Shown here: positions 59,246-64,000 of the stretch, one piece after another
Numbering within the stretch: the first letter of the stretch is position 1
Layout of the letters: each line of letters begins with the position of its first letter
Assembly (NCBI GenBank): GCA_910587935.1
Contig: CAJUNP010000008.1
Coordinates: 1 to 64,000, forward strand
Direction of reading: 5' to 3'
Source: an uncultured Lachnospiraceae bacterium
Lineage (GTDB): Bacteria; Bacillota; Clostridia; Lachnospirales; Lachnospiraceae
Length of the DNA: 64,000 nt
Translations under genes and position numbers: made by a program
The notes under the pieces: model-generated
Database searches by the model: none
What the model saw: only the letters and a program-made list of their open reading frames with translations
What the model was told of the DNA's origin: nothing

Positions 59246-60655
59246 TTGGTTTTCAGCAGTCTGGAATTTATTTTCCGTTTTTTTCCGGTTTTTATTATTA
59301 TATATTATATTGTGTCCGAAAAATATCGTAATTCCGTATTGTTTTTGGGCAGTCTCATTTTCTATGGAATGAGTGAATTTGTATATGTAGGATTACTGTT
59401 GTTTTCTGCGGTGGTCAACGGTGAACTGAATAACCTTCATGGTCTGATATATCATTCGCCCGGTATGTTGCTGCTTCTTTCGGTGGCGGTCAACTATAGT
59501 ACGGGAAGGTGGATTCCCGGTAAGAATGGGAAGAGAAGAAAAAGTGTTCTTGCCATAGGGGTTCTCTATAATATGGGAGTTTTGGCTGCCTTTAAGTATA
59601 CGCGTTTTTTACCGCTTCCGATTGGAATCAGTTTTTATACGTTTCAGGCGGTTTCCTATCTGGCTGATATTTACAGGGGCGTGATTACCCCGGAGAAAAA
59701 AATTTCAAGATTTGCCACGTACTTATGTATGTTTCCGCAGTTGACGGCAGGTCCGTTGGTAAGCTATGAACAGATCAGGCCGCAGCTGTCCGAACGGAGG
59801 TATTCCTTACGGATGCTGGAGCGCGGACTTCGCACTTTTGTGTGGGGGCTGGCGTCAAAGGTGCTGCTTGCCAACCGGCTGGGAATTTTATGGAATGAGA
59901 TACAGACGATCGGATTTAAAAGTATATCGACGCCGATGGCATGGTTAGGCGCTTTTACTTTTTCTATGGAGATTTATTTTGATTTTCTGGGATATTCGCT
60001 AATGGCGATAGGCGTAGGAAGGATGCTGGGGTTTTACCTGCCGGAGAATTTTAATATGCCGTATATGGCAAAATCGGTGACTGAATTTTACCGTCGTTGG
60101 CATATGACTCTGGGAGCGTGGTTTCGCAAATATGTATATATTCCGCTGGGCGGTAACCGGAAAGGGATTGTTAAGACCTGCCGGAACCTGCTGGTTGTAT
60201 GGGCGTTGACCGGAATTTGGCACGGCGCAGGCTGGAATTTCATTTTATGGGGATCATCTCTTGGCTTATTAATTATACTGGAAAGACTGATCTGGTTAAA
60301 ATGGCTGGAGAAGAGCCGTGTTGTCTGCAGGCTGTATATTCTTTTTGTTATACCGGTGACGTGGATGATGTTTGCGATTACTGATATCAGGGAATTATGG
60401 ATATATTTTGAAAGGATGTTTGGGACGGTAAGTGCAGGAGCCAGAATTAATCCAAGTGATTTCTCTGATGCGGTAAGGAATTACTGGCCGTTACTGGCGG
60501 CAGGACTTTTGTTTTGTACGTCGCTTCCGGGCAAATTATACAGTTTGATAAAGAACCGTTTTTTAGAAGCGCTTTTGCTTCTCCTTGTATTTTGGCTGAG
60601 CATATATTATTTGTATGTCGAAGGCGTGAATCCGTTTATGTATTTTCGGTTTTAG
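59246..60655 (+). CDS. MBOAT family O-acyltransferase (AlgI/DltB-like)
   Basis: A membrane protein of about 469 residues with ten or more transmembrane helices. Signature pieces are FRFFPVFIIIYY at the start, PIGISFYTFQAVSYLADIYRG, then SVTEFYRRWHMTLGAWFRKYVYIPLGGNRKG, and the active-site His in LTGIWHGAGWNFILWG. Such proteins pass acyl groups across the membrane to surface polymers. A TTG start at 59246 is suggested since the family typically begins MVFSSLEFxFxFLP; ATG 59228 is the alternative, and none has a good binding site. The next gene codes for an SGNH hydrolase, a usual partner in polysaccharide acetylation. Confidence 0.88.
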   Translation: MVFSSLEFIFRFFPVFIIIYYIVSEKYRNSVLFLGSLIFYGMSEFVYVGLLLFSAVVNGELNNLHGLIYHSPGMLLLLSVAVNYSTGRWIPGKNGKRRKSVLAIGVLYNMGVLAAFKYTRFLPLPIGISFYTFQAVSYLADIYRGVITPEKKISRFATYLCMFPQLTAGPLVSYEQIRPQLSERRYSLRMLERGLRTFVWGLASKVLLANRLGILWNEIQTIGFKSISTPMAWLGAFTFSMEIYFDFLGYSLMAIGVGRMLGFYLPENFNMPYMAKSVTEFYRRWHMTLGAWFRKYVYIPLGGNRKGIVKTCRNLLVVWALTGIWHGAGWNFILWGSSLGLLIILERLIWLKWLEKSRVVCRLYILFVIPVTWMMFAITDIRELWIYFERMFGTVSAGARINPSDFSDAVRNYWPLLAAGLLFCTSLPGKLYSLIKNRFLEALLLLLVFWLSIYYLYVEGVNPFMYFRF

Positions 60656-60685
60656 TTACGACAGATAAGAAAGACGAGGGATTTT

Positions 60686-61627
60686 ATGAGAAATTTCAGA
60701 AGATGTCCTTTGGTAATCATGTTGGCAGTATCGTTTTTAATATATGGGATTATGGCAGAGGTGCCGAAGGTGCTGGCTTTTGCCGAACAGAGAATGGGTA
60801 AAAGCGAGTACCGTGTGGAGAATCTTACGCAGTATCCAAAAGAAAAAGAAACCGTCAGTTTCAGTGGGCAGGTGTCGGGAGCATCTGTGTCGGACGGGGA
60901 TATATCCGGTGCGGATGTGACAGGAAACGGTTTGTCAGGAAATGAAGTGTCCATGAATGGCGTATCGGGAAGTGATGTGGCGGGACAGCCGGTTTCCGCA
61001 AACAATAATCCGGGTTATAATGAACCGGAATTTACACAGGTTGACGACGCATATTTTGCGGATGCGCTGTTTATCGGAGATTCCAGAACCGTGGGTCTGT
61101 ATACGTATTCCGGTATGGAGCAGGCAGAATTTTATGCGTCTACGGGATTAACGGTTTACAAAGTTTTTGATGCAAAGATTGTACCGGTTCCCGGAAGTAA
61201 GGCTAAAATTACGGTGGAAGAAGCGCTGAAACAGAAACAGTTTGGCAAGATTTATTTTATGGTCGGAATCAACGAGATGGGAACGGGAACGGTGGACAGC
61301 TTTATGGAAGCCTATGCGGGAGTGGTGGCGCGCCTGCAGGAACTGCAGCCGGATGCACTGATTTTTGTGCAGGCAATTATGCGTGTCACAACAGAGCGTT
61401 CCGATCAGGGAGATTACATTAACAATCCCGGAATTGACGAGAGAAATGACAGGATTGCCCGGCTGGCGGATAATGAGAAAATTTTTTATCTGGATGTAAA
61501 TCCAGAAATAAGCGATAATTCCGGAGGATTAGTTGCAGATTATACCTTTGACGGAGTTCATTTAAAAGCGGAATATATTTCGATTTGGACTGATTATCTT
61601 GCATCGCATGGGATTTTGCGTGAATAA
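60686..61627 (+). CDS. SGNH/GDSL-fold hydrolase, membrane-anchored, with SG-N-D repeats
   Basis: A 313-residue extracellular protein. One N-terminal hydrophobic helix (about 8-31) serves as signal or anchor. A linker (about 57-110) consists of repeated units like VSGASVSDGDISGADVTGNG and LSGNEV, VSGSDV. The SGNH domain (about 120-313) has block I ALFIGDSRTVGLY (Ser nucleophile), block III VGINEMG and block V DGVHL (Asp and His). Paired with the MBOAT gene 30 bases upstream, it probably adds or removes O-acetyl groups on a surface polysaccharide, as PatB/OatA-type proteins do. The repeat linker is also found in the subtilisin at 7.2 kb. Confidence 0.83.
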   Translation: MRNFRRCPLVIMLAVSFLIYGIMAEVPKVLAFAEQRMGKSEYRVENLTQYPKEKETVSFSGQVSGASVSDGDISGADVTGNGLSGNEVSMNGVSGSDVAGQPVSANNNPGYNEPEFTQVDDAYFADALFIGDSRTVGLYTYSGMEQAEFYASTGLTVYKVFDAKIVPVPGSKAKITVEEALKQKQFGKIYFMVGINEMGTGTVDSFMEAYAGVVARLQELQPDALIFVQAIMRVTTERSDQGDYINNPGIDERNDRIARLADNEKIFYLDVNPEISDNSGGLVADYTFDGVHLKAEYISIWTDYLASHGILRE

Positions 61628-61656
61628 ATATCATGATAAAGTACGCCAACTTTTTC

Positions 61657-61685
61657 TTGACGATGGAACCTCTATTAGATAAGAT
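61657..61685 (+). promoter_or_regulatory. Promoter of the uracil/xanthine permease gene
   Basis: TTGACG (61657-61662), 17 bases, TAAGAT (61680-61685). Confidence 0.65.
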
Positions 61686-61688
61686 GGT

Positions 61689-61714
61689 AGTTAGGGTTTG
61701 TACAAACCCTGACT
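61689..61714. promoter_or_regulatory. Long palindrome at the transcription start of the permease
   Basis: AGGGTTTGTACAAACCCT (61693-61710) is a perfect 18-base palindrome, extended by AGT/ACT with one mismatch to 61689-61714. It covers the expected transcription start near 61692. It may be a repressor site or a hairpin at the 5' end of the message. It does not match a purine or PyrR-type leader that I can recognise. Confidence 0.6.
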
Positions 61715-61755
61715 GACAATTTTATGCAGAATACTACTGAGGAGGGGTTCAATCA

Positions 61756-63123
61756 ATGAGTGACAAAAAACAAAAAACAGTTCTTGGCGAAGGGGCAATT
61801 TATGACGCCAGGCAGCTGGGGGTACCCAGGATGCTGATTTTGGGCATACAGCATATGTTTGCCATGTTTGGGGCAACCGTACTGGTTCCGGCGTTAACCG
61901 GACTGAGTGTTTCCACGACATTATTATTTGCAGGTCTTGGAACGTTTCTGTTTCATTTCCTGACGAAGGGAAAAGTGCCGGCGTTTCTGGGTTCTTCCTT
62001 TGCTTATCTGGCAGGCTACTGGGCCATTGCGCCGAACGGTGAGATGGAGCTCCTTCCCTATGCCTGTTTCGGCGTTGCCTGTTCCGGCCTGCTGTATCTG
62101 ATACTTTCCGGATGTATCAAAGCGTTCGGTACGTCCAAGGTAATGAAATTTTTTCCTCCCATTGTGACGGGGCCGATTATTATTGCTATCGGTCTTACGC
62201 TTTCCCAATCCGCTATAGACAATTGTACAACTAACTGGTGGATCGCTTTGATAGCCATTGTCGTTGTGGTTGTCTGCAATATCTGGGGGAAAGGAATGAT
62301 TAAGATTATTCCCATTATTCTGGGGGTGCTTGCCTCTTATATTGTGGCGGCCGTTACCGGCAATGTAGATTTTACAACCGTTAAAGAAGCGGCATGGATC
62401 GGACTTCCCGTTGCGTGGGACAGTACGGTATTTTCCATTTTTTCCAATCTGGACGTTTCCCTTCTGATTACTTCGGTAATCACGATTATGCCGATTGCGC
62501 TTGCAACTATGGTAGAGCATATTGGGGATGTTTCCGCAATTTCCTCCACAGTAGGACAGAATTATATTAAGTCTCCCGGACTTCACCGTACCTTGCTTGG
62601 CGACGGTGTTGCGACGATTCTGGCATCTTTGTTCGGAGCTCCTGCGAATACGACCTACGGTGAGAACACCGGCGTACTGTCTCTTACCAAAGTGTTTGAC
62701 CCGCTGGTAATCCGTCTGGCGGCAGGGTTCGCTATTCTGTTTTCTTTCTCGCCGAAGATCGAAGCTTTAATCAGCGCCATGCCCGCGGCAACCATCGGCG
62801 GCGTATCGTTGGTTCTTTACGGTATGATTTCTGCGGTCGGCGTACGTAACGTGGTTGAGACCAAAGTGGATTTTTCCAAAAGCCGTAATGTTATTATTGC
62901 AGCTTTGATTCTGGTGTTGTCTATCGGAATTAAGTACAGCGCGGCGGGCGCCGTTGCTTTTCAGATCGGGAGCGTCAGCATCAGCTTAAGCGGACTTGCA
63001 ATCGGTGCGTTTGTGGGAATTGTGCTGAATGCGGTTCTGCCCGGTAAGGATTATCTATTTGATGAAGAGACTCCCGGTGATACAGGCGTTAACTTTGAGA
63101 TGAATGCCGGAAAAAATAAATAG
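61756..63123 (+). CDS. Uracil/xanthine permease (NCS2 family, UraA-like)
   Basis: A 455-residue NCS2 transporter with about fourteen transmembrane segments. The family motif appears as PANTTYGENTGVLSLTKVFDP (the QNxGxxxxT-type box, about residues 295-315), with SFAYLAGYWA and MPIALATMVEHIGDVSAIS containing the substrate-binding Glu. It takes up uracil or a related base with protons; ENTGV in place of QNNGV is usual for UraA/PyrP-type uracil carriers. GAGGAGGGG precedes the ATG. Single gene between its own promoter and terminator. Confidence 0.92.
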   Translation: MSDKKQKTVLGEGAIYDARQLGVPRMLILGIQHMFAMFGATVLVPALTGLSVSTTLLFAGLGTFLFHFLTKGKVPAFLGSSFAYLAGYWAIAPNGEMELLPYACFGVACSGLLYLILSGCIKAFGTSKVMKFFPPIVTGPIIIAIGLTLSQSAIDNCTTNWWIALIAIVVVVVCNIWGKGMIKIIPIILGVLASYIVAAVTGNVDFTTVKEAAWIGLPVAWDSTVFSIFSNLDVSLLITSVITIMPIALATMVEHIGDVSAISSTVGQNYIKSPGLHRTLLGDGVATILASLFGAPANTTYGENTGVLSLTKVFDPLVIRLAAGFAILFSFSPKIEALISAMPAATIGGVSLVLYGMISAVGVRNVVETKVDFSKSRNVIIAALILVLSIGIKYSAAGAVAFQIGSVSISLSGLAIGAFVGIVLNAVLPGKDYLFDEETPGDTGVNFEMNAGKNK

Positions 63124-63138
63124 TTTATAACTATGTGG

Positions 63139-63177
63139 GACAGCCTGCGGCCATTGCGCTGCAGGCTGTCTTTTATG
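63139..63177 (+). terminator. Terminator after the permease
   Basis: GACAGCCTGC (63139-63148) pairs with GCAGGCTGTC (63161-63170), then TTTTATG. Confidence 0.88.
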
Positions 63178-63207
63178 TTGACTTTTTTGGACTTTATGTC
63201 ACAGTGG

Positions 63208-63236
63208 TTGTGAAAGCGGTAAAAGATGTCTATAAT
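63208..63236 (+). promoter_or_regulatory. Promoter of the second LytTR regulator
   Basis: TTGTGA (63208-63213), 17 bases, TATAAT (63231-63236), 29 bases before the ATG. Confidence 0.7.
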
Positions 63237-63265
63237 AAGAATGTAGATCGGGGGGCGGCCAGAAT

Positions 63266-63997
63266 ATGAAAATTGCAGTTTGCGACGATGAGAAAGTCAT
63301 TTTACATAAACTGGAACAGATATTGAGCGAATACCAAAGCCAGCCGGTGCAGGCCGTATTTTTTGAGAGCGGGGAATCGCTTTTGGAATCGGAAGAAAAT
63401 TTTGACGTTATGATTCTGGATATTGATATGGAAGGGATGAACGGAATCCAGGCGGCGGAACAGATCCGGAGACGGGATAAGAAAGTCAGGATTATTTATC
63501 TGACAAACTATGCGGATTATTCGTTGTTTGCTTTTAAGGTTCATGCTTTTGCTTATATATTGAAAAATGAGAACTGGGATCAGGTAAAAAAAGAGCTTTA
63601 TAAACAGCTTGATGAAGTTATTTTTTATCTGGAAAAGGAACCGGCGCAGGAACTGGAATTTTTGACGGAGCAGGGACATATAGTCCTGCCATGCAGAGAA
63701 ATTTTCTATTTTGAATATCAAAACAGAAAAGTACGTATGGTAACCGGGCAGGGATATTATGACCTGAAAAAGAAAATTACGGATGTGGCATCTGAAATGA
63801 AAAAATGGGATTTTGGCGTTCCGCACAAGAGTTTTGTAGTAAACCTGTATCAGATCCGCTCCATCAAGGGAAATGATCTTTGCTTAAGCGACGGAACTTT
63901 GCTGCCCCTGTCGGGCAAAAAGGCGGCCGGTTTCCGGAAAGAACTGAATCAGTATCTGGTGCAGCGCATTAACGTGGGAAGGAAGAACGGAGTATGA
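63266..63997 (+). CDS. LytTR-family response regulator (AgrA-like)
   Basis: A 243-residue regulator. Receiver domain (1-120) with acidic pair in VCDDEKV, phospho-Asp in VMILDIDMEGMNG (about residue 52), Thr in YLTN and Lys in AYILKNENW, where the usual Lys-Pro is Lys-Asn. LytTR domain (about 135-240): IFYFEYQNRKVRMVT, GVPHKSFVVNLYQIRSI and LPLSGKKAAGFRKEL. It probably answers a peptide or cell-envelope signal. The window ends 3 bases after its stop, so a sensor kinase gene may follow outside the view. It shares the two-domain design, but not close sequence, with the regulator at 21.7 kb. Confidence 0.92.
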   Translation: MKIAVCDDEKVILHKLEQILSEYQSQPVQAVFFESGESLLESEENFDVMILDIDMEGMNGIQAAEQIRRRDKKVRIIYLTNYADYSLFAFKVHAFAYILKNENWDQVKKELYKQLDEVIFYLEKEPAQELEFLTEQGHIVLPCREIFYFEYQNRKVRMVTGQGYYDLKKKITDVASEMKKWDFGVPHKSFVVNLYQIRSIKGNDLCLSDGTLLPLSGKKAAGFRKELNQYLVQRINVGRKNGV

Positions 63998-64000
63998 CTT

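Noticed and set aside
61628..61755. Purine riboswitch or PyrR attenuator before the uracil-type permease
   Set aside because: No conserved riboswitch core and no terminator/antiterminator pair; only a palindrome at the transcription start is present.
1..64000. CRISPR arrays, tRNA or rRNA genes, replication origin, prophage
   Set aside because: No regularly spaced repeats, no tRNA-like cloverleaf with CCA-adjacent arms, no rRNA stretch and no phage structural genes were seen.

Overview
The window reads as chromosomal DNA of a Gram-positive gut anaerobe of the class Clostridia, most likely a Lachnospiraceae-type bacterium. The basis is AGGAGG-type ribosome binding sites at most genes, many sugar-degradation loci with ABC importers, LytTR response regulators without an adjacent sensor, a glmS ribozyme ahead of glmS, and many families common in that group (FlxA-like, DUF6062, DUF2225, MocR, WYL). 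No rRNA, tRNA or CRISPR array was seen. Species cannot be fixed from the sequence alone.

Layout. 1-4.1 kb is a more AT-rich accessory stretch: decayed IS630 and IS3 transposases, an intact GNAT acetyltransferase, broken GNAT and VOC genes, then an aminoglycoside-phosphotransferase-like gene coupled to a beta-lactamase-fold serine hydrolase. 4.1-6.6 kb is an ABC-2 exporter with a strong promoter. 6.9-10.8 kb holds a membrane-anchored protein resembling a protease prodomain, followed by a large secreted subtilisin. 10.9-16.1 kb is an RNA-repair island: two WYL regulators plus a small protein diverge from a DUF2828 (Ro60-like, vWA) gene and rtcB. 16.3-22.4 kb carries two MATE exporters, TetR, an ABC-2 exporter and a LytTR regulator.

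22.5-27.0 kb: an FlxA-like protein, a CofE-like ligase with a C39-like peptidase, and an unusual three-gene cassette with its own promoter, described below. 27.0-29.2 kb: glmS with its ribozyme. 29.2-32.7 kb: an AraC regulator divergent from a permuted GH3 glycosidase. 32.7-34.0 kb is gene-poor but holds a type I toxin-antitoxin locus. 34.0-36.4 kb: LysR and O-acetylhomoserine sulfhydrylase. 36.4-38.0 kb is debris including an IS110 remnant.

38.0-46.5 kb is a beta-galactoside utilisation locus (membrane AraC regulator, binding protein, two permeases, two-subunit beta-galactosidase). 47.4-52.8 kb is a LacI-controlled operon of ROK kinase, cytoplasmic GH9 enzyme and NagB, which suggests use of glucosamine-containing oligosaccharides. 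52.9-58.9 kb: glnS, DUF2225, MocR, TetR and small envelope or cytosolic proteins. 59.2-61.6 kb: an MBOAT acyltransferase plus an SGNH hydrolase, a surface-polymer acetylation pair. 61.7-64 kb: a uracil/xanthine permease and a second LytTR regulator.

The least explained item is the three-gene cassette at 25.2-27.0 kb. Gene 1 has an ABC-like signature and degenerate later motifs but no Walker A. Gene 2 has Walker A, Walker B and H-loop but no recognisable signature. Gene 3 has a TOPRIM-like core. Together they look like a split ATPase with a possible nuclease or effector partner. The RNA-repair island and the detached protease prodomain are the next most interesting.
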